Source: Lentinula raphanica
Taxonomy: Eukaryota; Basidiomycota; Agaricomycetes; Agaricales; Omphalotaceae
Direction of reading: 5' to 3'
Length of the DNA: 64,000 nt
Assembly (NCBI GenBank): GCA_027919835.1
Contig: JANVFP010000002.1
Coordinates: 1,798,001 to 1,862,000, forward strand
Positions 1 through 11,550 of the stretch are shown here, in pieces. The position numbers were made by a program, and so were the translations under genes. Under the pieces are notes generated by a model. That model had not been told where the DNA came from and did not search any database. It saw nothing but the letters and a program-made list of their open reading frames with translations. Positions within the stretch are counted from its first letter, which is position 1, and each line of letters opens with the position of its first letter.

Positions 1-615
1 CGCTGCGGGTTTCACCCGTACTGCCACGGAAATGCTAGATCATCATGTTTCCGATGGTTTCCGCCACTTTGCGTAGGGTTTCCGTGTGGTAACTCGTCCG
101 GATAGGCTCTAATCGTGTCTGGTCTGCTAGATCAAGTGAAATTTCCGTCATCACAGCCAAGTACCAAACTCAGTTGTGCCGATCCGGCAGATCTTGATAC
201 TAAGTCGATATTCCCTTGGTGTGCTCGTACCAGTAGTCAGCATTCTTGAAGGATCCCTGACCAAGGGTGCGAGCAATAGCTCTAAGTGGATATTCATGGC
301 TGATCCTGCCAAAGGATCTGTATCCCAGCTTATACTGATACGAGTTTGACTGCTAGTTCGGGCTCACTACAGTCCTTATTGATACTATGCAATGGTCTAA
401 GTTGATCTTTTTGATCATTGCACGCCTGCGCGGAAAAACCGCGCAACAGCGCCTCATCTTATCAGCTACCAACATCAACTTGGACAAGATAGGACCACCG
501 GAACCACGTTGAGGACCACAGGACATCGTAGAGGGACGGTCAGAACGACGAGGACAGGGTTTAGAGGGTTGGAGGCCGCAATGACGCGGCCTGCCAACTA
601 AAACTTCAATTCGTG
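1..615 (+). mobile_element. 3'-terminal internal region of an LTR retrotransposon (partial)
   Basis: This stretch leads into the LTR at 616. Its last part (about 480-615) is similar, in the same orientation relative to the LTR, to the sequence beyond the second LTR (about 22614-22740, read on the minus strand). Both share a block like TTTAGAGGG.TGGAG.CCGC followed by a CGG.CTGCCA motif. No reverse transcriptase or integrase motif is visible, and the element runs off the window's left edge. I infer that it is the end of pol plus untranslated sequence of a Ty3-type element. The short minus-strand open frame here is probably not coding. Confidence 0.45.
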
Positions 616-1899
616 CGTAGTCCATTCCTCTGAACGGATTACATCCAGACTAACGACATTCTGTTGTTAGAATGGAACAATCGTCGACGATTTCTGATCC
701 TTTCCATGCATATCTGGCTCCCAGGGACCCCAACTAACCTTCGGCTCCGCCCCTTCATGCTAAATCCCCAGCTCCGCCTTGTTAACCTTGACTTCACACC
801 CTCATTTTTCCATTCGGACCTCCGTCAACGCGTCCTAGTCATCTTTGGCTCATATTCACCCCGCTTAGTCATCCTTGGTGACGATACACAGCCGGCCAAC
901 CATTCTTTGTGTTACCTCTCAGTCCCGCCTTGTCAACCACAACGTCGCACCTCCGTTTCCATTCGGAACTTATCCAGCTTAATTTTGTCATCCTCGGATC
1001 ATCTCTACATTGTTTAGTCGTTCTTGGTTATGATACATGCCTCGGCACCTCGTCCTGTTGATTCACCTTTACCACAACCCTCTCTTGTCATCCCTGGCTC
1101 ATACATGAGTCAGGTCATTCTGTCAACACCCCTTAGGCTGGTTTCTGTCATCGCTGGACTCTCCACATCATCCCTGATGACAATACACCCCGGCTCCTTG
1201 TATTGTGTCAGCTAAAACTTTGCAACCCCCACTTAAGTGTATCCGGCTTGTCTACGCATTGGGTGGCCTCATTTGGCTCCCCTTTGCGTCGGTCAATTCT
1301 CCCCAATCTTGTTTGGGTCCCGTGTACGTATCTTCGGCCATGGTTTGCTCCTTTCAATGACAGGCGGCTCAAAACGGGTCAAGGCGACTCCTCGCCTGTT
1401 GATGTTTCTTATTATTTCTTCATCTTCTATTTGTCATTAATTTGGCCGGGTCGATGCATATACCTACGTCGACCTGTGCCTTCATTTTTTGACTCATCGT
1501 TGAGTCATATCAACGACGCCTTACGCATCCCGGCTTTGGGATGTGTCATCACGATTATCATCGTGGTGATGCATCCCACAGCCAACATTTACTTTTATAT
1601 TACTTACCTTATATATCATTACCTACAGAAAACCTATATAAGTAGGTACATTTTGTGTATCCGATCCCCAGATTAGTTATTTTCAAAGGTTCTCAATGGT
1701 ATTGGTTTCTGCTCTACTTTCTCTCTAGTCTCTGGTGTAACTTCAAGTGTAACAACAACAACTACCAACAATCCTCAGTCCAGACCCTCGGTGTAGAACT
1801 TCTCCTGCTTAGCAGTTGTCTATGACGTTCATTTGGACGAATTGCTCGTAGCCTTCGTCTGTGGTGCCATCGAGGGTTAGAGCGTCGAGCACCCTAACA
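616..1899 (+). mobile_element. LTR of a retrotransposon, copy 1
   Basis: About 1.28 kb that is similar along its length to 22613-21481 read on the minus strand. The borders come from that comparison: the 5' side starts near the GAACGGATTAC motif and the 3' side ends ...CACCCTAACA. Shared landmarks are the ATCGTCGACGATTTC block, diverged internal units ending GACGATACACAGCCGG, a TATATAAG box near 1635, and a GGTGTAGAAC.TCT.CTGCTTAGCAG block near the end. The first base pair is degenerate compared with the TGTAATCC start of copy 2. Long plus-strand open frames across 664-1676 are LTR sequence, not genes. Confidence 0.6.
1635..1642 (+). promoter_or_regulatory. putative TATA box of LTR copy 1
   Basis: TATATAAG lies about 265 bp before the LTR's 3' end, and the second LTR has a TATATAAG at the equivalent place on the minus strand. 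This is the expected layout for the U3/R boundary. Activity is inferred only. Confidence 0.4.
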
Positions 1900-1954
1900 A
1901 TTACATAGAGATGTTCATTAGTCAATGTTCCATAACTATTTCAGCTTTACTTAA

Positions 1955-2148
1955 CATCAGCAAAACTGACCTGGTGCCTAGGCTGCCTAGAGATACCCCC
2001 CAAAACCTCAGCAGTTTGAAAACTTTGAATTTGCCTAAAAAGCTGGAGCAAGCCTGAGTTTGCCTCGGATTTCTTTGGGTGCTTTGGGAGAGCCTAGGTT
2101 TTGGGGGGTATCTCTGGGTTACCTAGGTCAAGGGTACTTTTCCTGATG
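1955..2148. mobile_element. CATCAGG-family MITE, copy M1
   Basis: 194 bp with terminal inverted repeats (CATCAGCAAAA left, TTTTCCTGATG right) and subterminal inverted blocks (GCCTAGAGATACCCCCCAAA against TTTGGGGGGTATCTCTGGG). It is flanked by a 2-bp direct duplication AA (1953-1954, 2149-2150). It has no coding capacity. The left terminus has G to C and other changes, so this is one of the more diverged copies. Confidence 0.8.
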
Positions 2149-2150
2149 AA

Positions 2151-2656
2151 GTGACAGGTGTATTTTGTTTCACCACTCAAGTTAACTCAAGATTTTCTCA
2201 AGATATATGGAATATGTATCTACCTACTATGTATACAAATTTGCTCTTAAGATTACTTGAGTTACTACCTTCTATCCTTTTTTAAGTTAAGTTGTCAACC
2301 TCTTTTTAAGTCAACAAAGATATCCCCACCATTGATCAGACTTAAGCTACTTCTAGATAAGCAAGCTTAAGACCAACCAATATTAAGTCCTAGAAATTGA
2401 AACATAAGTAGTGTGTGTCTCGGGTTGGGTCAGGTGCCCCTGAGGCCAGCCTGACCCAGCACCCGGCATGCACCCAAACCTGTACCTCCAGTTGACGGTT
2501 ACCCAACCTCGACAGGTGGCAAGTTTATTGTGTTTGGGTAGCCGGCGGGTGGCAGACAGGTTACGCTTCAGGTTCCAAGTTATAGATACAGTTTATTTTC
2601 ATTTGACACTACTATATGAACAAGCAATATATCTTTGTGGTACATAGCTGAGCCTA
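2151..2656. other. non-coding stretch, probably the terminal part of the decayed hAT element
   Basis: No gene is seen. At 2418-2560 there are GGGTTGGGTCAGGTGCC- and GACCCAGCACCCGGCA-like blocks, which resemble GC-rich subterminal sequence of fungal hAT elements next to the transposase relic that follows. The rest is AT-rich and without clear structure. Confidence 0.3.
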
Positions 2657-3502
2657 CTACATAAGTTCATCATCTACAAAAAAGGTGTCCACAGCCTCGT
2701 CTACATTGTCAGGAGAGCCCTCATCAAGTAAGAAAGCAACCAGTTCTTCATTGGTGAAGAAATCCTCATGTGACCAGTCCCCAAAGCACATGAGTGCCTG
2801 GATTGTGGTTGCACGAAGCCGGTTGCACAGATGGGATATGAGAATACATCTGCACAAGAATGAATGCTTCACGCCAACTGACAAAGCTAAATATCAACAT
2901 AGAGTGAGCACTGAGTGACCAAAGACAAAAAGTCACATACCTGGTATAGAATGAATAGACAAGAGGTTAGGATAAGTTTTTTTGTTCAACAGCTACCACT
3001 GGAGTGGATCGGTGAAAGTTGCAACTACGCTATCTGAGAGATAGCGGTCAAGCTCATCCGTTTCATTGGATACCGCGGCGACCTGGACATGTTTGGCCAT
3101 CAAAAAAAAGAATGAATTAGAGGGGGCTTGTGTATCAGTCTACAATGAGTGATTAATAAACAACGTTAGTAAGTAGCAAAAAACACTCACCTCAGTAGTA
3201 GGTGTGTTGGAAGCTGTTTGAGCTGTTGTTGGTTTAAATGTGTGTTCTCATACTTCCTGGGTTACTGTAACAGCACTGTTGATCCAGAGTCGAGGCCAAT
3301 TAGCGTTCTTGAAAAAATCGAGCTTGAGTGAGGGGTCAAGGACTGAGAAATTTTTGTCAGGCCAATATAGCAAGAGAATGAAAGAAAACGTACTCATTGC
3401 AATATAATAGACATACAAGTCATTGCACAACTTATAGTATCTGTTCATCGTCCGTTTTCCAATTAAGAGCGCATGTGGGACTGGTGTAGATAGGGTCTCA
3501 TC
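2657..3502 (-). pseudogene. hAT-family transposase, C-terminal relic
   Basis: Read on the minus strand, pieces match the C-terminal half of hAT transposases: a TMNRYYKL / YYIAMS / LDPSLKLDFFKNANWP stretch, then DELDRYLSDSV...DPLQW, then the dimerisation region ending ISHLCNRLRATTIQALMCFG and an acidic tail. GT-AG introns separate the pieces (for example, a short GTACGT...CAG inside the first). An in-frame TAG at 2993-2995 follows DPLQW, where the family usually has a second Trp. In the dimerisation block several expected Arg/Ser positions read Cys, His or Leu, as CpG to TpG/CpA decay would produce. The N-terminal half is missing, because foldback element F1 abuts the 5' side. Not functional. 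Confidence 0.75.
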
Positions 3503-3961
3503 CACAGGATACAGTGAAGCTTTTGTAAAAAACACTGATAAGTTATCGGGTACATATTGCAAATAGTTGTGATAACCCAGAGGGGGTCCCAGGAATGGCC
3601 CCGGGGGGTGGTCATCCCTGTCACCACCTGTCACATATGGCTTATATTTACTGTTTCGAGAAATCAATAATCATCCAGATATTAAATAAGCAGTACATTT
3701 TCAAAAAAAAACCTAAAAATTTAGAAAAATTCATAAAAAACCTAAAATGGCCTGATTCAGTACACTTAGTACTCATCATACCTAACACACTAAAACTCAG
3801 AACAGGAGCCATATGTATTATACTTAACACAGTTGACAGTGGAAATATTCAAAACAGTGTTATCAGTCACTATACTCAACACACTTAACAGTCAAAAAAG
3901 TTGGAACAATGTTACTTGAGATAATACATAATACACTCATTGTTATACTATAACACACTTA

Positions 3962-4384
3962 TAACAACGGGTTTTGGGCGCTTATGGGCGCTTATTTGGT
4001 GTTTTTGAGTCAAATTTTATTAATAGCACACTCGATAATTTTTGTGTGGGCTCTATACTGTGTCAGGATGTTTTCTATATCATATTCCTCTGGATACAAT
4101 TCAGAGAACTCCAAAATTCGACCTGTGGGGCTGGCTATATTGTGATCTTTTGTAATATAACATGCATTGACATTTACATAAAACACTGTTATATTACAAA
4201 AGATCACAATATAGCCAGTCCCACAGGTTGAATTTTTGAGTTCTCTGAATTGTATCCAGAGGAATATGATATAGAAAACATCCTGACACAGTATAGAGCC
4301 CACACAAAAATTATTGAGTGTGCTATTAATGAATTTTGACTCAAAAAACACCAAATAAGCGCCCATAAGCGCCCAAAACCCGTT
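3962..4384. repeat. near-perfect inverted repeat (hairpin centre of F1)
   Basis: The sequence from GGGTTTTGGGCGCTTATGGG to its complement near 4384 reads nearly the same on both strands, with the turning point near 4173. It is the inner part of the foldback structure. Because of the symmetry, almost the same peptide can be read on both strands. It is non-coding. Confidence 0.75.
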
Positions 4385-4517
4385 GTTATAAGTGTGTTAT
4401 AGTATAACAATGAGTGTATTATGAATTATCTCAAGTATCATTGTTCCAATTTTTTTGACTGTTAAGTGTGTTGAGTATAGTGACTGATAATATTGTTTTG
4501 AATATTTCCACTGTCAA

Positions 4518-4741
4518 CATCAGCAAAATTACCCTGTCTCTGGAGACTCCAGGGACACCCCCCAAATCCTGAGCAGCCCCAGAGTAATAAAAGTGCTTTA
4601 GAGTCTCTGGGCATCTCTGGGCATCTTTGAAAATCTCTGAGGGTGCCAAAATTTCTCTGAGAGAGCTGAAAGAGATAAAATCTCTCTAGGATTTGGGGGG
4701 TGTCCCTGGAGTCTCCAGAGACAGGTGTGAATTTCCTGATG
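4518..4741. mobile_element. CATCAGG-family MITE, copy M2
   Basis: 224 bp; left terminus CATCAGCAAAATT, right terminus AATTTCCTGATG. Subterminal GAGACTCCAGGGACACCCCC is repeated inverted at the other side. 2-bp duplication AA (4516-4517, 4742-4743). It is inserted in the right arm of the F1 hairpin. Confidence 0.8.
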
Positions 4742-5035
4742 AACTGTGTTAACTATAATACATATGACTCCTGTTCTGAGTTTCAGTGTGTTAGGTATGA
4801 TGAGTACTAAGTGTACTGAACATATTGCATAATATAAATTGTTCTGAGTTTTTTAGATTACTAGGTATCATGTACATTATATGTACTCAATATTGTCAGT
4901 TTGGTATGATTCTTGAGTGATATAAGTGATTGAGGGTATTAGGGGTGCTATAAATGGCATATACATGATATATACTGACTGTATAGTAGATTTGGTATGA
5001 TTTGGAGTAATGTTGTTTTTCAATTGTGTCATGTA

Positions 5036-6537
5036 CACTTCAGGCACCTACCCAAACATACCAAGTTAGGGTAGAAAAATTAGGAAAATAATCTGCCCAA
5101 CATGGTCAAAATCCCATGGGCAGTCCCAAGTGTGGGATTCCCACATAGGCCTGGGAATCCCAGGTGGGGATTCCCAGGCAAGGACCCCAGACACTAGCAT
5201 ATTGGGTTTCCCAAGGGTGGGATTCCCATTCAGTACACATGGAATAGCCGTTTGAATACTGACAGCTGTCAGACTTACTATCTGTGATAGAAACTAGGAG
5301 AACTTTACCAGAAAGCCTGTGTATTCCATGTGCATTAAGGGCTTGTTTGAACAATGAACATTTACCAGTAAATTTGCTCCTTATTTAGTATTTTGCACAG
5401 ATTCTGTACATTTTATAACATTGATTATTTGTATCAATTGCTATATAAGGAGTGAATGTACCAGTAAATGTCAAATGTTACATTGTACCAAACAGGCTCT
5501 AAGTCTTGTTAGAATGTATTCATATGTAGCCATCCATCATCAGTATATATTATTCACTATCAAGTTTCTGTATGACCTGTGTAGTTTTGAAAGTTATATT
5601 TACAGTACTTTCAACCTCTCATTACTGTAAAAATGCAAATAACACAGTAAGTAATCAGTGACTAAATTTTGGAAATTGTTACCTCAAGAGTATTGCAGCT
5701 ACTGAGTACCATCAAGGATTACATTGTCTGTTAAGGTCCTAGGTATCAAATAAATGATTTTTTGTATTCTTTTCACAGCTAGTGCCACATAATGGCTGGA
5801 AATCAAGATAAAAGTTTCCACTTCTCATTGGAAATACTATTTCTGATTGTAAGTCCCACTCATCACCTCACTGACTGGGAATCCCACTTTGCATTGGGAG
5901 TCCCACTGACTGGGAGTCCCACTGACTGGGAATCCCACTTTGCATTGGGAGTCCCACTGACTGGGAATCCCACTTTGCATTGGGAGTCCCACTGACTGGG
6001 AATCCCACTTTGCATTGGGAGTCCCACTGACTGGGAATCCCACTACTGGCAATCTCACTCACTGTAAAGAGCCTGCTTATTGCTGTTTACATCACATAGC
6101 AGGTGCTACAGAACTATATACTGTATTATTGAAGCATAGCTTTGAAACTATTCTATGAAGAACATAGTTTGCAGCCCAAAGAGCCGAGCCTACATGACGG
6201 GCTGGGCATCTTTTGCCTGCAACTAAAGAGAGGAACTGAACAACTTGTGGATAGATAAATGAATATGGGCAAGGGAACACATCGTTGTAACCATAAACTG
6301 AAGGGATAAACCAAAAAGGAGCTTGTGAATAGGTAAATGAATGTGGGTAAGGGAACATATCGCAGTAAGTATGAATATCAAAAAATCACACTACTGCCTA
6401 CTGTTATGCTTTTTGAGTTGAAATTTGTCCCTGGCATCTTCACCTATATTCTGATCTTTCTTCCATTTCAACAAGTTAGGTTCGGTACCTTGCTCCTGTA
6501 AACCAAGATGCAGAGGCCTAGGTGGTTGAGGCGGCTG
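5036..6537. mobile_element. CACTTCAGG-type element inside F1
   Basis: The left border is sharp. F copies read CAATTGT.TC.TGTAA.TTTTT without interruption at 7554 and 37957, whereas here CACTTCAGGCACC begins after CATGTA. The start (CACTTCAGGCA.C..CCCAA) is the same terminus seen at about 14982 and 46868. The interior holds GGGATTCCCA-type units and a tandem array at 5876-6050. The right border is put where F-family sequence resumes (about 6538) and is uncertain, since no inverted terminus is visible there. Confidence 0.45.
5876..6050. repeat. tandem repeat, about 35-bp unit
   Basis: Repeats of a unit built from GGGAATCCCACTTTGCATT and GGGAGTCCCACTGACT, about four copies plus partial units. 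Each unit has small GGGA..TCCC palindromes. Open frames on both strands are low-complexity repeat peptides and are not called as genes. Confidence 0.85.
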
Positions 6538-6850
6538 TATATTCAATGACTCCCATTACAGATCTCTATGCTGTATCACATAGAGATAGCATAGAATAGG
6601 TTGTAAGATGACTCTTCTCATGACCCAGTAGCAGTTTGACTTCACAACATGGGTGTATGCATTGACATTTACATAAAACAGTGTTATATTTCAAAAGATC
6701 ACAATATAGCCAGCCCCACAGGTTGAATTTTTGAGTTCCCTGAATTGTATCTAGAAGAATATGATATAGACAACATCCTGACACAGTATAGAGGCCAGAC
6801 AAAAATTATTGAGTGTGCTATTAATGAATTTCGACTCAAAAAACACCAAA

Positions 6851-7132
6851 CATCAGGAAAAATATTCTCATTTCTAGAGTCCCCAGAGATAGCCCCCAAT
6901 TCCTAGGTAGTCTCAGAGAGCCTAGAGTATCTGAGCTCTTTGAGGCTTCTAAAAATTCTCTGGGTGCTTTCTAGTGCTTTCAGGTGCTTTCTGGTGCTTT
7001 CAGATGCTTTTAGGATCTTTCAGGATCTCTAGGATGTTTTTTGATCTTTCAAAGTTCACAAAAATCTCTGAGCAGCCTAGGAATTGGGGGCTATCTCTGG
7101 GGACTCTAGAGATGAGAATATTTTTCCTGATG
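6851..7132. mobile_element. CATCAGG-family MITE, copy M3
   Basis: 282 bp; CATCAGGAAAAATATTCTCA at the left and its complement at the right. AA duplication on both sides (6849-6850, 7133-7134). The interior carries a run of GCTTTC(A/T)GGT repeats. It is inserted in F1, splitting the AAACACCAAA/TAAGC.CCC sequence that is continuous in F2 and F3. Confidence 0.9.
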
Positions 7133-8343
7133 AATAAGCACCCATAAGTGCCCAAAACTCGTTGTTATGAGTGTGTTATAGTATAACAATTGTTCCGACT
7201 TTTTGACTGTTAAGTGTGTTAAGTATAGTGACTGATAACACTGTTTTCAGTATTTTCATTGTCAACTGTGTTAAGTATAATACATATAAGTACTGTTATG
7301 AGTTTTAGTGTGTTAGGTGTGATAAATGCTAAGTGTACTGGACATATTGAGTAATATAAATTGTTCTAAGTTATCAAGGGTACTAGGTGTGCTAAAAATA
7401 TCATGTACAATATATTTACTCCCCAAATTATTCAGTTTGGTATGATTCTTGAGTGATATAAATGATTGAGGGTACTAGGGGTGCTATAAATGGCATGTAC
7501 ATGATATATACTGCCTGTGTAGTGGATTTGGTATGATTTGGAGTGATGTTGTTTTTCAATTGTATCATGTAATTTTTTTATTTTGCATTTTCAGGGCCAA
7601 TGAGGCACTCCTGAATTTTTTGAGTATTTTTTATGATTTTTTTTCAGATTTTTTGCTATCAGATGAGATCAAGGTCTATTATTAGCCCAATAAAGGTACT
7701 AGGATGCTAAATAAATCATATACATCATATATAGTGACTGTATAGTGGATTTGGAATGATTTGGAGTGATGAAAATTTTTACACTTGTTGCGTATTTTTT
7801 TTATTTTGCGTTTTCAGGGCCAACAAGGCACCCCTGAATTTTTTGACTATTTTTAGGATTTTTTTCAGATTTTTTGCTACAAGATGAGATCAAGATCAAT
7901 TTTTCCTTTTTTGGTAATTTTGATGTGCCTGGGCCTGCAATAGGCTCTATACTATCCCTAAATATTTTTTTTTTCCATTTTTAGTGATTTTTTGGGCTAT
8001 TTTTAGTATCTACATTGGCCCTACATCATTTTTAATCATATGAGGTCATTTGCTTACATATCCTGATCTGACCTAATCAGGCCATTTTAGGTTTTTTATG
8101 AATTTTTATGAATTTTCGAGTTTTTTTGAAAATGTACTGCTTATTTAATATCTGGATGATTATTAATTACCCAAAACAGTAAATATAAGCCATATGTGAC
8201 AGGTAGTGACAGGCATGACCACCCCCCGGGGCCATTTCCAGGACCCCCTCCGGATTATCACAACTATTTGCAATAGGTACCCAATAACTTATCAGTGTTT
8301 TTTACAAAAGCTTTACTGTATCCTGTGGGAACTCGGAGGCGTT

Positions 8344-8732
8344 TCCTGCAGATCACGACTTATTTGACGACGTTCTCGGTGTTTCTGGTGGCATTGACAC
8401 GTCCCAGCACGGTTTGGGTGGTGGAGTCCCTCCTCCCGCTGCCACTTCCCACCCCGCTTGTCGGCTCAGTAGCCTCGGGTTGGTGGGTGGAGAAGCTAGT
8501 GTTCCCTGCCTCCTTGGTCGTGGCCCGATTGCGCCTAGTTCCCCTGATTCTGTTGGTGAGTTGTGTTTTCTTGTGTTGTTCGCCGACCGGCTGTCTTGCC
8601 CAGGATGTTGGCTGCCTGGGCAGCAGTTTTGGGTTCTGGCTGTTCGCACCATTGGTGATGTTGGTGTCTCCGGTGCCCGTGGGATGCGTGGTGCCCAGCG
8701 GTTGTTATTGTGCATGTCTCCCCAAAATGATG
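8344..8732 (+). pseudogene. fragment of an unidentified repeated coding sequence, copy 1
   Basis: 8353-8571 is a direct repeat of 12056-12266 with scattered substitutions. Both copies can be read as DHDLFDD(V/I)LGVSGGIDTSQ followed by a Gly/Pro/Ser-rich stretch to DSVGELC, which suggests a formerly coding, possibly transposon-encoded sequence. I do not recognise the family. This copy continues in frame to a stop near 8750, but it is boxed in between F1 and F2, with no start codon or upstream exon. Confidence 0.4.
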
Positions 8733-8747
8733 CACAGGATACTGTGA

Positions 8748-8874
8748 TGTAAGAATGAAAATAAACCGGCCGAGCCAGGGATTGAACCTGGGCCTCCTGC
8801 CTTTCCGGTGCAGTGCTCTACCACTGAGCTACTGGGCCATATTCCAATGGATGTTGGATTTCACAATCCTAACA
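8748..8874 (-). mobile_element. 127-bp insertion carrying a tRNA-like sequence in the end of F2
   Basis: The F-family terminus CACAGGATACTGTGAAGCTTTTG is split after TGTGA. TGTGA appears at both 8743-8747 and 8875-8879, a 5-bp direct repeat. Between them lies a tRNA-like sequence with about 36 bp upstream and about 20 bp of T-rich sequence downstream (TTTATTTTC). I infer a retroposed tRNA or short SINE-like unit. Confidence 0.5.
8768..8838 (-). tRNA. tRNA-like sequence (probably pseudo), apparent anticodon GGA
   Basis: On the minus strand it folds as a cloverleaf: acceptor GGCCCAG/CTCGGCC (one C-C mismatch), D arm GCTCAGTGGTAGAGC, T arm CCAGG-TTCAATC-CCTGG, and intact A and B boxes. The anticodon arm CTGCA-CCGGAAA-GGCAG has an A-G mismatch. 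Position 33 is C instead of U, and the loop would present GGA (Ser) although the long variable arm typical of tRNA-Ser is absent. These defects and its place inside an insertion argue for a tRNA-derived pseudogene. Confidence 0.5.
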
Positions 8875-11550
8875 TGTGAAGCTTTTGTAAAAAGGTCTGA
8901 TGAGTTATCGAGGAATGTTTGAAAAAACCTGCGATAACTCGGAGGGGGCTCCGGAAATGGCTCCGGGGGGTGGTCATGCCTGTCACCACCTGTCACATGG
9001 GGCCTATATTTACTGTTTTGGATAATTAATAATTATCCAGATATTAAATAAGCAGTACATTTTCAAAAAAAACCCAAAAATTCATAAAAAATCTAAAAAA
9101 TCCTAAAAAAGCCAGATTAGGTCAGATCAGGGTATGTAAGCAAATGACCTCATATGATCAAAAATGATGTAGGGTCAATATAGGTACTAAAAATAGCCCA
9201 AAAATCACTAAAAATGCAAAAAATATTTAGGGATGGTATAGAGCCTATTGCAGGTCCAGGCACATCAATATTACCAAAGGAGGCAAAAATTGATCATGAT
9301 GTCATCTTGTAGCAAAAAATCTGAAAAAAATCATAAAAATAGTCAAAAAATTCAGGGGTGCCTCGTTGGCCCTGAAAACGCAAAATAAAAAAAAAATACG
9401 CGACAAGTGTAAAAATTTTTATCACTCCAAATCATACCAAATCCACTATACAGTCAGAATATATGATGTATATGCTATTTTTAGCACCTCTAGCACCCTC
9501 AATTACTCAGAATAGCTTATATCACTTAAGAATCACACCAAACTGACAACATTGAGTAAATATGATGTACATGATATTTGTAGCACACCTAGTACCCTTG
9601 AACACTCAGAACAATTTTTATTACTCAATATGTTCAGTACACTTGGTACTTATCACACCTAACATACTAAAACTTGGAACAGTAGTGATATGTATTATGT
9701 TTAACACAGTTGACAATGAAAATACTCAAAACAGTGTTATCAGTCACTATACTTGATACACTTAACAGTCAAAAAGTCAGAACAATATTACTTGATATAC
9801 ATAACACACTCATTGTTATACTATAACACACTTATAACAACGAGTTTTGGGGGCTTATGGGCGCTTATTTGGTGTTTTTGAGTCAAAATTCATTAATAGC
9901 ACACTCAATAATTTTTGTGTGGGCTCTATATTGTGTCAGGATGTTGTCTATATCATATTCCTCTAGATATAATTTGGAGAACTCGAAAATACAACCTGTG
10001 GGGCTAGCTATACTATGATTTTTTGTGATATAACACTGTTTTATGTAAATGACAGTGCATACACCCATGTTATGAAGTCAAACTGCTGCTGGGTCATGAA
10101 GAGAGTCATGCTACAACCTATTCTATGCTAACTCTATGTGATACAGCCAAGAGATCTGTAATGGGGGTCATTGAATATGACATCTATTGTTATATGTAAG
10201 TGAAGACATCTATGGTGTACATGAAACATGTACATGTGTATCACAGTGTCCAACCTTTATGATAGCTATCTGAATCATGTACAGACACTGCCAGTAGACT
10301 GTAGGAATGCTTTCCTCATGCACTAGCATCAATATACTTGCACTACATGGACATATGCATTGGCATTTACATAAAACACTATTATATCACACAAGATCAC
10401 AGTATAGCTAGTCACACAGGTTGTATTTTCGAGTTCTCCAAATTATATCTAGAGGAATATGATATAGACAACATCCTGACACAATATAGAGCCCACACAA
10501 AAATCATTGAGTGTGCTATTAATGAATTTTGACTCAAAAACACCAAATAAGCGCCCATAAGCCCCCAAAACTCGTTGTGATAAGTGTGTTATAGTATAAC
10601 AATGAGTGTGTTATGTATATCAAGTAATATTGTTCCGACTTTTTGACTGTTAAGTGTATCAAGTATAGTGACTGATAACACTGTTTTGAGTATTTTCATT
10701 GTCAACTGTGTTAAACATAATACATATCACTACTGTTCCAAGTTTTAGTATGTTAGGTGTGATAAGTACCAAGTGTACTGAACATATTGAGTAATAAAAA
10801 TTGTTCTGAGTGTTCAAGGGTACTAGGTGTGCTACAAATATCATGTACATCATATTTACTCAATGTTGTCAGTTTGGTGTGATTCTTAAGTGATATAAGC
10901 TATTCTGAGTAATTGAGGGTGCTAGAGGTGCTAAAAATAGCATATACATCATATATTCTGACTGTATAGTGGATTTGGTATGATTTGGAGTGATAAAAAT
11001 TTTTACACTTGTCGCGTATTTTTTTTTTATTTTGCGTTTTCAGGGCCAACGAGGCACCCCTGAATTTTTTGACTATTTTTATGATTTTTTTTCAGATTTT
11101 TTGCTACAAGATGATATCATGATCAATTTTTGCCTTTTTTGGTAATATTGATGTGCCTGGACCTGCAATAGGCTCTATACCATCCCTAAATATTTTTTGC
11201 ATTTTTAGTGATTTTTTGGGCTATTTTTAGTATCTATATTGACCCTACATCATTTTTGATCATATGAGGTCATTTGCTTACATATCCTGATCTGATCTAA
11301 TCTGGCTTTTTTAGGATTTTTTAGATTTTTATGAATTTTTGGGTTTTTTTTGAAAATGTACTGCTTATTTAATATCTGGATAATTATTAATTACCCAAAA
11401 CAGTAAATATAGGCCCCATGTGACAGGTGGTGACAGGCATGACCACCCCCCGGAGCTATTTCCGAAGCCCCCTCCGAGTTATTGCAGGTTTTTTCAAACG
11501 TTCCTCGATAACTCATTGGACCTTTTTACAAAAGCTTCACAGTATCAGCT

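Larger units (their letters stand above)
3503..8327. mobile_element. AT-rich foldback element, copy F1 (rearranged)
   Basis: Both ends carry the family terminus CACAGGATACAGT.AAGCTTTTG followed by a conserved GC-rich block (GGCTCCGG/CCCCGGGG type) and an AT-rich arm. The same sequence occurs at F2 (8733-11550) and F3 (25216-38720). F1 is not simple: 3503-5035 contains a left arm, a complete hairpin centre and part of a right arm; 5036-6537 is foreign; 6538-8327 repeats the centre and a complete right arm. No convincing target duplication flanks it (GTCTCATC against GGAACTCG). It therefore looks like a recombinant between copies. Short open frames inside are repeat sequence and no transposase is visible. 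Confidence 0.65.
8733..11550. mobile_element. AT-rich foldback element, copy F2
   Basis: About 2.7 kb of element sequence organised as two long inverted arms around a loop near 10070-10340. An identical 64-residue open frame occurs at 9562-9756 (+) and 10659-10853 (-), which illustrates the symmetry. The left end reads CACAGGATACTGTGA and is then interrupted by a 127-bp insertion containing a tRNA-like sequence. The right end reads ...ACAGTATCAGCT. There is no transposase, so it is presumably non-autonomous. Confidence 0.7.

Noticed and set aside
664..1676. Plus-strand open frames of 117, 63 and 157 residues
   Set aside because: They lie wholly inside the LTR, overlap each other in different frames and are not conserved as protein in LTR copy 2.
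3974..4366. Similar 85- and 118-residue frames on opposite strands
   Set aside because: They are the two strands of the hairpin centre of F1; the same sequence in F2 and F3 is not kept open in a consistent frame.
5106..6062. Repetitive short frames rich in Gly/Ile/Pro/Trp/Asp
   Set aside because: Products of GGGATTCCCA-type tandem repeats; no start, splice or family evidence.
8768..8838. Functional tRNA-Ser(GGA)
   Set aside because: No long variable arm, C at position 33, mismatches in acceptor and anticodon stems, and a location within a small insertion.
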